Notes: generated from the letters alone by a model not told the origin. A DNA stretch of 64,000 nt from Chionoecetes opilio (GCA_016584305.1 JACEEZ010020933.1:323816-387815); one strand, 5' to 3'. Counted from the stretch's first letter, positions 49,103-60,632 are shown. Numbers and translations: made by a program.

Positions 49103-51085
49103 ACCAGGATATAGAAGTCAGGGATGATCATTTAGGTAAATGGGAGAGGTTGTTACAGGACAAAGATGATGTTAGAGTGTAGCGAGCCATAGACTGGAGA
49201 GGTAATTTTGATGTGTCAAAATATGGAAAAGAGGTGTCACCCGGAGATGAAGATTTTAAGACACACTTTGAGAGAATACTTAACCCCCCACATGTCCCAC
49301 CCAACGAGGAAGTAAGCACAGAGGTTAGCATACCAGTGTTAGATAGCCCCATTTCATCTGCAGAAATTTTTGAGCAAGTCAAGAATATGAAGCCAGACAA
49401 AGCCTGCGGGCCGGACGGAATATCGCCTGGTATATTTTCGCTGTTGCCTGTACACCTGTTTTTGACTATTGTTACCCTATTCAACAGAGTTTTCATGAGT
49501 GGTCAGTATCCTTTATCATGGACCAGGGCAAAGATTTTTTACCATCTTTAAGAAAGGGGACAGGATAAACCCAGATAATTATCGGGGATTAGTGTTACTA
49601 ACTCCATCACCAAGCTGTACGACATGGTCCTCTGTCATAGACTAGGCCAGTGGTTTTAAGCCGTGTCGGGAGCAGGCCGGAGCACAAAAAAAGCGAGGAT
49701 GCCTGGAACATATTGTTACGTTACGGCTACTCACTGACTCCGCAAGGAGGAAGAAAAACAAGTTATTCGTGTCTTTCATTGATTTTTCGAAGGCATATAG
49801 ACGTAATGCCAAGACAAAAGTTGTTTTATGACTCTGAAGCGTCTAGGTTGTGGAATGATGATGCTTGCAGCTATAGTTGCCATGTACCGCGTCACGGAAA
49901 GTATTTTAGGCTGTGCAGTTGTCACCTCCACCGTCGGAGTAAGGCAAGGTCTGTCCACATCTTGTCTCCTATTTATATTATATGTAGACGAGTTGGTAAA
50001 AATGATGAGAGATAATTGTAGTCCTGAGACATTTATAGAATGGCTGCACATATTGTTGTATATGGATGATGCGGTGATACTTGCTACGACCAGGGACAAC
50101 ATGTTAAAGAAGTTTTGTATATAAAAGGAATTTTGTGATGAATATGGAATGAAGATAAATATAGGTAAAACAAAGTTTTTCGTGATAAACGGTCAAGCAG
50201 GGGACGCCGAGCCGCTGCGCGTGGACGGGTTAGTGGTGGAGCCCTGCAGCAGCTACGTGTATCTGGGGACTCCTTCACGTGTGACGGTTCGGTGTCATCT
50301 GCTGTGAAAATACATGCACAAAACACAGTTATGTCATGTTTTAAAATTTGTCTCATTTATTCGAAAAAAACAATGACATTCCTTTTATTGTAAAACGTCG
50401 TTTGTTCGATGCTGCCCTTATGTCGTCTTTACTGTATGGCTGTGAGTCTTGGGGAGGCCCTGACGTGAAACCTATCATTAAGTTGTACAATTGGGCCATG
50501 AAGGAGTTGTTAGGGGTAAGGAGAGCCACTACCAATAATGTATGTTATGCTGAGTTAGGATACCCCTCGCTGCCTGACCTTCTAAGACACAACAAACACA
50601 AGTTTTATCATAGTATGTGGTCAGAGAGACGTAACATGAACGATGACCCTTTGTCTTTCGCTCTTAAGTATGTTATGTCTTTAAATACCCCGGTTGGAAA
50701 ACTTGTGGCCCACATGACACACAATAATGTCCCTCACATGTCCTCTATGTTGTATAATGTACATAATACAATTGCTAACTCTGAGGCAACAAGATGCAAT
50801 GTATATAAAACAATTAACCCTGAATTTAAAGTACATAACATTTATGAAAAGAAACATGTAATTAACGATCTACATAGGATGTCGTTTACACGTTTTCGAG
50901 TCTGTGGTCATAGTTTAGTAGTGGAAACGGGACGCTGGAACAGGCGCGGACGTGGTCGCCTTCCTCTCGAGGGAGCGCCTGTGTGTATGTGGTGACATAC
51001 AAAACAGAACAACATGTGGTAGAGGTGTGCCTCATAACACAACACATTAGAAACCTTTACAGATTTAATACTGTTCATGACGTAT
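49101..51085 (+). pseudogene. non-LTR reverse transcriptase, frameshifted
   Basis: Plus-strand reverse transcriptase in several frames. Order: NMKPDKACGPDGISPG (49,390), FKKGDRINPDNYRG (about 49,545-49,590), GVRQGLSTSCLLFILYVDEL (49,930-49,995), and the catalytic LLYMDDAVILAT (50,055-50,090). Then the connection (ALMSSLLYGCESWGG at 50,425) and a C-terminal RGRGRLPLE segment near 50,945, followed by Cys/His residues in another frame (about 50,970-51,045). The catalytic box is YMDD; most non-LTR elements have YADD or FADD. At least four frameshifts or stops break it. No endonuclease remains. Confidence 0.85.
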
Positions 51086-51437
51086 TCTCTAATTTCAGTG
51101 ATGTAATAACATGCAAAATTATTCATGAAGTTTTAAATAGTTATACTTAAGAAATGCATATTCTTTTCCGTTAATAGTTTATTTCATTTTTTTGTCTTTC
51201 ATAGGGACGTAGATCAAGCTGGCTGCTTGTTGAATTTTATGTGTTTAGTAGTTTATCGTAGTAGTAGTAGTTTTTAGTAATTATTTTTGTTGGACTACAG
51301 TTTGTTACTCAAAATTTGTGGAAATGTTTCATTTTTTTGGACAAATTTAGTGTTTTGTCTATTCATTAATGATATTATGTGTAATTTATGTATAAAGCTG
51401 TGGTCAATAAATATCTATCTATCTATCTATCTATCTG
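49101..51437 (+). mobile_element. 5'-truncated non-LTR retrotransposon with (TATC)n tail
   Basis: Homology begins abruptly after a TG tract and ends with GGTCAATAAATATCTATC and a (TATC)n tail (51,411-51,437), again followed by TG repeats. The element may therefore have inserted into a TG microsatellite. Confidence 0.85.
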
Positions 51438-51447
51438 TGTGTGTGTG

Positions 51448-51510
<63 letters not shown>

Positions 51511-51668
51511 GTGTGTGTGGTGTGTGTGTGTGTGTGTGTGTGTGTGTTGTGTGTGTGTGGTGTGTGTGGTGTGTGTGGTGTGTGTGTGTGTGTGTGTGTG
51601 GGTGTTGTGTGTGTGTGTGTGTGTGTGTTGTGTGTGTGTGTGTGTTGTTGGTGTGTGTTGTTGTGTGA
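51438..51668. repeat. (TG)n tract, interrupted
   Basis: About 230 bases of TG with GGTG and TTG interruptions, directly after the (TATC)n LINE tail. Confidence 0.95.
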
Positions 51669-51829
51669 TAATACTTATCAACAAATCAGGAATAGCTGAA
51701 TCATTTAATAAAATACTTCTGTAACATGCTAACAACTTGCCCAAGGCATTGAACCGTCACCAGTTTCATTAATAATTACTTACCTGATCCTAACACCTTT
51801 TTCTTTTTTTTATTCGGCCAACAACATTA

Positions 51830-52780
51830 CAAGAAAATTGAAGCTATAATAAAAAACCTGAAACTAACTTCCCCAGGGTATGACACCATAGATATAAAGA
51901 AATAAAAAAATGCAGCAGTATATGTCACCATATTTACAATACATAATCAACAGATCATTTGAAGAAGGATGTTCCCAAAACAGCTCCAGATAGCACGAGT
52001 TATTCCATATTTAAAAAGGTGATAAATCTCTCCACCAGAACTACAGACCTATATCAGTTTTGCCAAGCTTAAGTAAATATTTTGAAAAAATTATGGCCTT
52101 GAGATTCATGGACTATTTATGCAAAAACTCATTATTATCTGAACATCAGTATGGATTTAGACCCAATTATAGCACTGAGTTAGCAGTACATCAGCTCACC
52201 CAACACATTTATGAAGCTATTGACAGTAAGCAATACCAGATAGCAATCTTTTGTGACTTGACAAAAGCTTTTGATACAATTTCTCATTCCATACTATTAG
52301 ATAAACTTAAAGGGTACGGAGTTCGAGGTACGGCTAAACATGGTTTAAGAGTTATTTAAGTAATAGACAACAATATACTGTATACAATAACGCATCATCT
52401 TCTTATAATAATGTCAACTTTGGAGTACCACAAGGCTCAATTCTCGGCCCGATATTATTTTTGATATACATAAATGACATTACACGTAGCTCCAATTTAT
52501 TAAATTTCTTACTTTTCGCAGATGACACAAATATATTCATAACCGGGAGAGATTTTAATGAATTGAAAATTACACTAACCGAGAATTAAATCACTTAGCA
52601 AATTGGATCAAATGCAATAACTAACACTCAATATAGGTAAAACAAATGACATTATTTCACATCCCTTTAATGACACAAACACCCCATGTAATTAACAATT
52701 GATAATAATCTATTATAAATCAAGTTAATGAAATAAGATTTTTAGGTTTCATAATTGAATAACTCTTTAAAGTAATCGTC
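51830..52780 (+). pseudogene. second non-LTR reverse transcriptase fragment
   Basis: Distinct from its neighbour. It runs from a KLTSPGYDTID-like start (51,865), through a broken NYRPISVLPSLSKYFEK (about 52,035-52,090), QYGFRPNYSTELAVHQL, IAIFCDLTKAFDTISHSIL (52,245-52,290) and NFGVPQGSILGPILFLIYIND (52,410-52,475), to the catalytic LLFADDTNIF (52,510-52,540). It decays after 52,600. A frameshift at about 52,340 separates the two main frames. The motif set is of the jockey/CR1 sort. There is no endonuclease and no clear 3' tail. Confidence 0.88.
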
Positions 52781-52859
52781 CAGACCCTTTTTTTTTGCCT
52801 AATTATGTTCAATGTCCATATTCCAAACACCTAATCCACCAAAATAATTGATTCAGGCC

Positions 52860-53164
52860 TTATTTCCGTAAAAACACTACTTTGTAAAAAGCGCGCGAAA
52901 AAAAAAAAACAGGGAAGTCTGTTCCCTCCACAGGGCTACGACTGTTATTTGATGACGTCAGAAACAGGACGCCCGCTGACACCTGTCTGACACCTGTCGG
53001 CAAATTTTTATGGAGTGGATTGTACTTTCGGTGTCCAGACAGTGATCTGTTGCTGTGACCGACACGCTTCCCACACACAACGCCTGCAGCACTACGCCTC
53101 CTTTCCACACACACGCCTGCGCACCAACTCTCCTTCCTGCACACACACGACACATACACACACA
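52860..53164. other. no gene; GC island before a minisatellite
   Basis: Starts with GCGCGCGAAAAAAAAAAAA, which loosely mirrors TTTTTTTTTCTCCCGCGCCC at 53,588-53,610. The two might be the ends of a small element holding the minisatellite. Confidence 0.35.
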
Positions 53165-53560
53165 CTTGGTGAATGTCGGTGTTCAGGCGTGTGTGTGGGA
53201 AATGGAAGGCGTGTGTGCAGCTTGTGTGTAAGAATGGTGTCGGTGTGCAGACGTGTGTGGTGGAAAGGAGGCGTGTGTGCCAGGCGTGTGTGTGGGAAGG
53301 GTGTCGGTGTGCAGGCGTGTGTGTGCGAAAGTAACGTGTGTGTGATGAAGGAAGGCGTGTGTGTGGGAAGTAGGCGTGTGTGCAGGCCGTGGATGTGTGT
53401 GCAGGCGTCTGTGTGGAAGGGTGTCGGTGGCAGGCGTGTGTAGGGAAGGAAGCGTGTGTTGTGGGACAGATGCGTGTGTGCAGGGCTTGTTTGTGGGAAG
53501 GAGGCTTGTTAGCAAGCTGTGGTGTGTGTGGGAAGGAGGCGTGTGTGCAGGCGTGGGTCA
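53165..53560. repeat. ~31-bp G/T-rich minisatellite, block 1
   Basis: Units of GTGTCGGTGTGCAGGCGTGT and GTGTGGGAAGG with indels. Cys/Val/Gly and His/Thr/Pro frames are artefacts. Confidence 0.9.
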
Positions 53561-53724
53561 AACTTTGGAAGAGTCCTTCACCCCTATCTTTTTTTTTCTC
53601 CCGCGCCCTATAGCCACAAGACTGTGGGAACTGGCGGGAATACGGGAGTTTTGGGTGGGGGAAGTCAAATAATAAGTGATTTATGGCTCCCAAGAAAAAT
53701 CATCTAGTCACTATATTAAAAATC
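53561..53724. other. short unique spacer
   Basis: Joins minisatellite block 1 to the CCTAA satellite. Carries the TTTTCTCCCGCGCCC motif noted above. Confidence 0.4.
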
Positions 53725-54600
53725 TAACCCTACCTTTACCACAAAGTATACCTAACCTATACCTAGACCTAATACCTTAACCACAAAGTTATACCTACCT
53801 ACCTTAACCACAAAGTATACTCCTAAACCTAACCTAACGCTAACATTAACACAAAGTATAACCTCCTAACCTACCTAAACCTTAACCACAACAGTATACC
53901 TAACCTAACCTGAACCTTACCACAAAGTATATCTAGCCTAACTAACCTAACTTAACCCAAAGTATCCTTAACCTAACCTAACCTTAACCACAAAGTATAC
54001 CTAACCCTACCTAACTTAACCACAAGTATAACATAACCTTAACCTTAACCACAAAGTATACCTACCTAACGCTACCTTACCCAAAGTATACCAACCTAAC
54101 TAACCTAACCTTACCACAAAGTATACCTAACCTAACTAACCTAACCACAAGTATACCTACGTAACCTGAACTTTCCATAACCTTACCACAAAAGTTACCT
54201 AACCTAAACCTTAACCACAAAGTATACCTAACCTAACCTAACTAACGCTTACCACAAAGTATCCTAACCTAAACCTAACCTTAAAGCCACAAAGTATCCT
54301 GAACCTGACCTAACCTAACCTAACCTTAACCACAAAGTAATACCTAACCTACCTAACCTTAACCACAAAGTTACCCTAACCTTAACTTAAACCACAAAGT
54401 ATACATAACCTAACCTAACCTTAACCACCAAGTAATACCTAACCTAACCATTAACCCAAAAATGTATACCTACCTAACCTAAACTTAACCACAAGTATCC
54501 TAACCTACCTAACCTTAACCACAAGTATACCTCCCTAACCTACCTAACCTAACCTTAACCCCAAAGTATACCTAACCTAACCTAACTAACCTAACTGACT
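53725..54600. repeat. satellite of CCTAA pentamers plus CCACAAAGTATA
   Basis: About 30 units, each of two to four CCTAA pentamers, then CCTTAACCACAAAGTATA. CCTAA is the complement of the arthropod telomere repeat TTAGG. The non-telomeric block returns in every unit, so this is an interstitial satellite and not a chromosome end. Confidence 0.92.
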
Positions 54601-54767
54601 AGAATTTTTGAGGGGCACCTCATATTTTCAAGCGGTCGTGTGGGTTACCAAGGCCGAGGCGCACGCTGGACCTTTAAGTATTGAAGTACAATAATCGAAG
54701 CATACAATAACATGCGGTAGTTTCATTTCATTCAAAGTCTGAAGGATGATTCACCAAGTATTTCCCA

Positions 54768-55135
54768 TCGTGTGTGTGGGAAGGGTGTCTGTGTGCAGGC
54801 GTGTGTGTAGGAAGGAGCGTTGTACAGGCGTGTGTGGGGAGGGGCGTGTGTGCAGGCGTGTGTGGGAAGGGTGTCGGTGTGCAGGCGTGTGTGTGGGACG
54901 GAGGCGTGGGTGATGCGTGAGTGCGGGAAGGGTGTCGGTGTGAAGGCGTTTGTGTGGGCGGAGGCGAGTGTGCAGGCGTAGGGTGGGAAGGGTGTCGGTT
55001 GTGTAATGCAGGCTTGTGTGTGGGACGGAGGCGTGTGTGTGGGAAGGAGGCGTGTATGCAGCGGTGTGTGGGAAGAGGCGTGTGTGTTGGAAGGTGTCGG
55101 TGGGTGCATGGCATGTGTGTGGGAAGGAAGCATGC
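54768..55135. repeat. ~31-bp G/T-rich minisatellite, block 2
   Basis: Same unit and strand as block 1 (GTGTCGGTGTGCAGGCGTGT, GTGTGGGA.GGAGGC). Confidence 0.9.
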
Positions 55136-56140
55136 TGCACCATAAAGTATGCTGCATGTGGCATAGAGCAAACACATCTATCAGAAACCCCAAATATCTT
55201 CAAGTACTAATTATTTTATCTCTGTGTTTACGTGCCTCTGATCCAGCGCGGGAAGAGGGAGCCTCCCTGATGCTACGTCCAACGGAGCCTGAGCCTGACG
55301 TCTGCAAATCTGAGTTGCTTGAGAACTCCGGGAATTTGCAGATTTTGATTGCGGATTTTTAAAGAACGGCTGACTGGATACAAAAGTGACGACTTATTCG
55401 TTGATATCTGCGTTAAATGGGCTATGATTTGATTGTCATTGAAATCAGGAATGTGAATGGTCTGGACGATTAATTCAAAAGGGAATCTCGCAATATAGAA
55501 TGCTTAAAACAAAATTGTCCTAATACAGGTATCTTATGTACAGGATTAGAGACCCTGTGACTAATGCCAGTCCCCTTAACAAATATATATTTACTAGCAT
55601 ATCGCTATCTATTTAGTGTTGTTCTTTATGGGGGGGAGCTTATAAACATACATTGGACATATCTTTTTGTTGACAGAAGAAGTTTATACGCATAATGTCC
55701 TCGCAGCCAACGCTATGATCACACTCGCCTCTCATTTATAACTAGCAAAATTATAAAATTACAAGATGGTATACACCTACAGACATGCTTATTTGTTACG
55801 GGGCCTTGCATTCATTTCCAATAAATTGTAATTTTTAATTAAGATCGTAGTGACACTAGAAGAATAAATAATTAAGACCCCACTGTGTAGACCAATCACG
55901 CCCACGAGTTATCCTATTCCGAGGACCCAACACGGAACCAACTTCACGCAGACACAAGGAAAGTAATTCACGATCTGATTAAAAAACAGACTCAAAACAT
56001 TTATTAGCTAATTACAATTAGATTTACCGGTAATATTTCAATTTTTTATATTCTAGGTAAGACACTTATATTATAAAACTCATTTTTGTGATGTAAGTTG
56101 AAAGACTGCATATAGTAATGTTATGGTAGGTGCATTTATC
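55136..56140. other. no gene seen
   Basis: Mixed sequence. A 118-codon open frame reaching 55,362 starts in the minisatellite and has no recognisable domain. Confidence 0.4.
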
Positions 56141-56275
56141 CTTATTATTATAATAAATATTATTATCATTATTGCAAATATTATTATATTATAATTATTG
56201 TTATCATTATTATTACTATCAATATTACATTATTATTATTAATATTATTATCATTATCATTATTATTATTATTAA

Positions 56276-56321
<46 letters not shown>

Positions 56322-56541
56322 TATATTCATTATTATTATTATATATTATTTTTATTTTTATTGATATTATTATTATTATTATTATCATTTATTATATATT
56401 TAGTATTGTTATTATCATTATTACTATTATTACTATTGCTTATTGGTATTATTATTACTATTATTATTATTATTTCTATCATTATCATTATCATTATCAG
56501 TTATCATTATCTATAATAATATAAGCGAAAGTGTGTGTGTA

Positions 56542-56577
<36 letters not shown>
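56140..56577. repeat. (ATT)n/(ATTATC)n tract and (TG)n
   Basis: AT-rich triplet and hexamer repeats to 56,515, then a TG tract at 56,530-56,577. Confidence 0.93.
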
Positions 56578-56579
<2 letters not shown>

Positions 56580-56757
56580 ATAGATTCCGCCCCCCGTGAC
56601 GCAATCCCATCATATGGCACATTTTTGGAACCAAGTTGACCTTGGGAAGGTTTTAAGGCCATTTTTGGGATGATCCGATCAATTTTTTTTTTTTTTAGCA
56701 GCCTATTAGCGAGAATTGTGAAAAAAAAGTGGGTTGCGAGAATTGAGGAACCTTGAT

Positions 56758-56995
56758 GTAGGGTGATGGTGGGGTGATGGATAATGGGTGGGGATGATGG
56801 GTTGGGGTGATGGGTGATGGGTGAGGGAATAGGTGGGGGGTGATGGGTAATGGGTGAGTGAATGGGTGGGGGGTGATGGGTAATGGGTGAGTGAATGGGT
56901 GGGGGATGATGGGTAATGGGTGAGTGAATGGGTGGGGGTGAGGGGTAATGGGTGAGTGAATGGGTTGGGGGTGATGTGAATGGGTTGGCGTTAAT
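56758..56995. repeat. ~31-bp G-rich minisatellite
   Basis: About seven units of GGGTGATGGGTAATGGGTGA and GTGAATGGGTGG. Confidence 0.92.
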
Positions 56996-57000
56996 ACATA

Positions 57001-57130
57001 CATTTCTACATCCATGATTTCAGGAAAGTTAGAAGGGGCTATCTGGAGAGTCTGTGTATGGTGGGCCGAAGGCCCACCAATAGCCCTCCGCAGGAGCTAG
57101 CCAAAAAGTCCGCCCGGAGGGCGGCTTTGC
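57001..57130. other. MITE fragment and GC-rich hairpin
   Basis: 57,001-57,056 is the inverted counterpart of 59,256-59,309, inside the 626-bp MITE. It is followed by the perfect hairpin GGTGGGCC-GAA-GGCCCACC (57,060-57,078) and a GCCGCAAAGCCGCC-type GC-rich stretch. Confidence 0.65.
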
Positions 57131-57299
57131 GGCTAGTTACTAATATTATTGCTTATATTATTCATTATTATTATTCATTATTATTCATATTATTTTCCGC
57201 GAGATTCATCGTTTATTAAACAAGTAATCCATGGTGGTGGATGGGCCACAACATGCGTCAGCTAACATTAATTATAATTGTAGGTCCGTAATAGAGCCT

Positions 57300-57373
57300 T
57301 GGCTCAATGGACCTTGGCTGCATTATTATTATTATTATGTATTTATGTTATGTACAAAGTGGCCAATAAATGT

Positions 57374-57412
<39 letters not shown>

Positions 57413-57413
57413 T
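57300..57413 (+). mobile_element. non-LTR 3' end with (AATC)n tail
   Basis: ATGTACAAAGTGGCCAATAA ATG, then about nine ATCA tetramers (57,374-57,412). The layout parallels GGTCAATAAATATCTATC at 51,400, a typical LINE 3' end. No coding part remains. Confidence 0.6.

Positions 57414-57415
<2 letters not shown>

Positions 57416-57460
<45 letters not shown>
57416..57460. repeat. (CA)n microsatellite
   Basis: A CA tract of about 45 bases between the (AATC)n tail and the SINE. Confidence 0.97.
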
Positions 57461-57461
<1 letters not shown>

Positions 57462-57710
57462 GCGCGATGGTCAGGTTGACAGCGTGCTGGTCTCCCACTC
57501 TGTGGGTAGGCGGTTCGAATCCTCGCGCTCCCGGGGATTTTTCACTGACAAATTCGGGCGGTTACTGTCCCCCTTGAGCAAGGGGATGGGGGTGTGTGGT
57601 GTGTGAGGTCCCAGCATTGCCCAAAGATCGGTAATAATGAGCTCCAAGCTCGCACTGAGAGGGTGAAAGTGGCGATCGCGAGCCAGCTCGCGTGGACAAG
57701 ACCATGGGTG

Positions 57711-57748
<38 letters not shown>
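57461..57748 (+). mobile_element. tRNA-derived SINE with (AC)n tail
   Basis: A tRNA-like head with GATGGTCAGG...AGCGTGCTGGTCTCCCACTC and the B box GGTTCGAATCC (57,512-57,522), where the central region resembles an anticodon arm. It is followed by a unique body of about 170 bases and an (AC)n tail (57,715-57,748). The A box is imperfect. The acceptor stem cannot be closed, so it is not a functional tRNA gene. Confidence 0.8.
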
Positions 57749-57749
<1 letters not shown>

Positions 57750-57751
<2 letters not shown>

Positions 57752-58625
57752 GTTCTGATATTCATCACTCTAGGTCGACTTTTTTTTTCACTTTCACTGT
57801 TTCATTGTCATTCATTCTTAGGTCACAAAAGTTTTACAGCCAAGCCAATGGTTTCCCAGGTGACGTAATGTACTACCCAACTTCCTTAATGACCCTCTCA
57901 CCCATCATTGCCACCTCCCCCTCCCCAGTACCTTTAAACAGGGACACCCCAGCGAGCTGCAGGTCGTTGGTTGGCATGAAAGGCATTGTGTCGCACTTCA
58001 GGCACGGCATACTTCCTGCTGAAATAGTATGGTGGTGTAAGTTCATAAAAAATGAAATGTAGAATAATGCTCAAAGACCATGAATTATTAGGTGTCCAGT
58101 ATCATTCAATGGACAGGGAATTGGAGCCCCCTTGTCGCCATTCCCGCATTCAAATTCTCGTCCTCGCTTTCACGAGAACTATTCCCAGAATAATCTTATA
58201 CCCGCAAAACATAGAACTGTAATGAACCAATCAACTCCCCTATAATGACCATATCGTTATTTTCGTATTTCGTATACGTATGCAACTATAAGTGATGCTG
58301 TACCGAAAGAACTTCATTTCGCATCACAGAACTGTACAATACAGATGTCAGTTCTTTCAGATTGTTTTTTTACATCATAAGGGACTGATCAAGGGTAAAA
58401 AAAAGAAGAAAACAAAGACGGCTAGCTGCCAGCCCCTATAAAGTAGAAATTAAGAGATTTAAGAAAGTGGGAGGGTCAATTTAGTTTGCCTGGGGGCACA
58501 TTCAGAGACGCTAACGTCCATGCTTAACAACTTAACAACTGTCATCAGCTGTTTTGGTATTCTGCGGGGAGATTGATGACGTCAGAGTTGACGTTAACAC
58601 ACTAAAACAAGGCAACTGCCTATAG
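57750..58625. other. no gene seen
   Basis: Unique-looking DNA. An 85-codon frame at 57,805-58,062 has no recognisable domain and no flanking gene signals. Confidence 0.4.
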
Positions 58626-58633
58626 GGTGGTAC

Positions 58634-58848
58634 CCGGACAGTTTGCCTACGGACAATTTGCCTACGGACAATTTGCCTACGAACAATTTGCCTACCGAAC
58701 AGTTTGCCTACGGACAGTTTGCCTACCGGACATTTTGCCTACCGGACAATTTGCCTACGGACACTTTGCCTACGGACACTTAGCCTACGGACAATTTGCC
58801 TACGGACAATTTGCCTACGGACACTTGGCCTACGGACACTTGGCCTCA
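58634..58848. repeat. 15-bp tandem array
   Basis: About 14 units of TTTGCCTACGGACAA with variants (CACTTGGCCTACGGA). As the unit is a multiple of three, a frame reading QFAYG in repeat stays open. Indels shift it midway, which argues against coding. Confidence 0.93.
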
Positions 58849-58900
58849 GTGCTTCCACAGGAAAAAATTTCTTTACCTTGGACAGTTAAAGTGATAACCC

Positions 58901-59526
58901 TACCGTAGTATAGTCGCCAGCTGCAATAATGTCGCCAGGCGCCAAATATTACGAATTATAGCATCACTACTGATGTGTATGTGCCACTGAAGATGATACA
59001 CAGTAGTTTATATCATGACTGTATAATCTACCCTGTTTCAGCGTTGTTTTATGCTTTGTATCTGCAAGTATATACGGTTTCAAATTTCACTACTCGTTTT
59101 TTTTTTCGGGCGACGATGACGGCCGGAGGACACTCTAAACATCAACACTAGATGGCGACCTTAGTGTAGCCCGTTATCAACGTCGCCACTCGGTTATAGT
59201 TTTGTAATTTGTTCATTTATAGCCATAATATGATACAGATGAAGACACAAAATGACACAGACTCTCCAGATAGCTCCTTCTAACTTTCCTGAAATCAATT
59301 AGAAATGTAAGTAAACGCCACCCACGTCTGTAAATAAAAAAAACGTTCTGGCGACTTTAGTGTTATCTAGGTACGAACAATGTCATAAACAAGTGAGAGT
59401 NAGTAAGTATAAACTATGGAAAATCAGTGCTCACGTCGACATCTTCCCAAAAATCAGTATGATGCTATTGTAATATTGGCGGCTGGCGACATCTGTGCAG
59501 GTGCGACTTTAGTGTTATCTACGGTA
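58901..59526. mobile_element. 626-bp MITE with ~75-bp terminal inverted repeats
   Basis: Left end TACCGTAGTATAGTCGCC (58,901) and the complement of the right end, TACCGTAGATAACACTAAAG (59,526 inward), align over about 75 bases. Shared blocks are ATGTCGCCAG.CGCCAA, TATTAC and AATAGCATCA. A TA at each edge may be the target duplication, as in Tc1/mariner-type insertions. An internal extra copy of the tip (ACACTAAAGTCGCCAG on minus) lies at 59,345-59,365. One N is at 59,401. No transposase. Confidence 0.8.
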
Positions 59527-59529
59527 ACT

Positions 59530-60395
59530 GAGCTGCAGGCACTGCATGCACAGAGTACAACCATAAGTATTTCAAGCCTACAGGCGCTATAGGCTCAAAA
59601 CGTTGTAAAAAATAATAATAATGTACCGATAGAAGTATTGTATTGAAGCGACATTTTGTTCCCGCCTATATCACCAGTAAGATATTTCCCTTAATAGCAA
59701 TGATTGTTGACCCTCGCCCATGGTGGTGCATGCATGATCTTTATAGTGATGCCTGTGATGACACCAGGGGGCTCATGCCGCCCCCTGGTGTCCCTTGCTG
59801 CACTCACCGTCGAGGGTGGGGTTGATGGGCAGCATGTGGGTAGTGTTCGGCCACTCCACGACTACAGAAACAGTTTGCTCCCGGGTGAAATCGAACTTGA
59901 GATCCAGAACTCAACACGTCCAGGCGCTCACTTGTCTTGATTGCACTACACACACGATTGCTCGGATAATGAGTGTGGCAGCGTTTGAGCGATGAGCGAG
60001 GTGGGCACACTCGTAACACCAGGACTTGCATGATGCAACCACTCAGCTGGATTGATGGTGGCTTGATTCCCACAACGCACAAGCACAAGCATTCATGACA
60101 GAGGTACACGGGGTAGCGCTGCTGAACGAGGGACCAAGTGTGTCCGTATGTATAGTCTGAATGTATGATTGATAAACTGAAGAACCAGGGAGAACAGAAC
60201 CATGACTCTCTATCAAATGGCCGTATGTGAAGGGACGTGACCTGACCTCAGTAGGAGGAGACAAATGGATATGAAGAAAGTGTGAACCGGTGTTTGCAAG
60301 CGGCCAAGGAATACGACTTCTTGAAGCATACAGACCACAAGGATGAGCGTGAATACCTTGACGGACCGAGATAACCTGTGAAGGAGAAACAGACC
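59530..60395. other. no gene recognised
   Basis: Mixed-composition DNA. Short overlapping open frames at 59,640-60,420 show no domain. Confidence 0.4.
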
Positions 60396-60397
60396 TA

Positions 60398-60632
60398 TGT
60401 TTGCTGCGAGTTTTAACAAGACGGCTTGCGAATGTTTGCTGCGAGTTTTAACAAGACGGCTTGCGAATGTTTGCTGCGAGTTTTAACAAGACGGCTTGCA
60501 AATGTTTGCTGCGAGTTTTAACAAGACGGCTTGCGAATGTTTGCTGCGAGTTTTAACAAGACGCTTGCGAATGTTTGCTGCGAGTTTTAACAAGACGGCT
60601 TGCGAATGTTTGCTGCGAGTTTTAACAAGACA
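60398..60632. repeat. 35-bp tandem array
   Basis: Nearly seven units of GCGAATGTTTGCTGCGAGTT TTAACAAGACGGCTT, almost identical, with a one-base deletion near 60,563. Confidence 0.96.

Noticed and set aside
52860..53610. MITE with GCGCGCGAAAAAA-type inverted ends around minisatellite block 1
   Set aside because: The inverted similarity is short and mostly an A/T run, so it is not enough to call an element.
52860..53693. 277-codon His/Thr/Pro-rich minus-strand protein
   Set aside because: It lies across the G/T-rich minisatellite; composition is dictated by the repeat.
53725..54600. True telomere end
   Set aside because: CCTAA pentamers are interrupted in every unit by CCACAAAGTATA and ordinary sequence follows on both sides.
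57461..57540. tRNA gene
   Set aside because: A B box and anticodon-like arm are present, but the acceptor stem cannot be closed and a SINE body with an (AC)n tail follows.
58627..58908. QFAYG-repeat protein
   Set aside because: A 15-base tandem repeat; indels shift the frame midway and no gene signals flank it.
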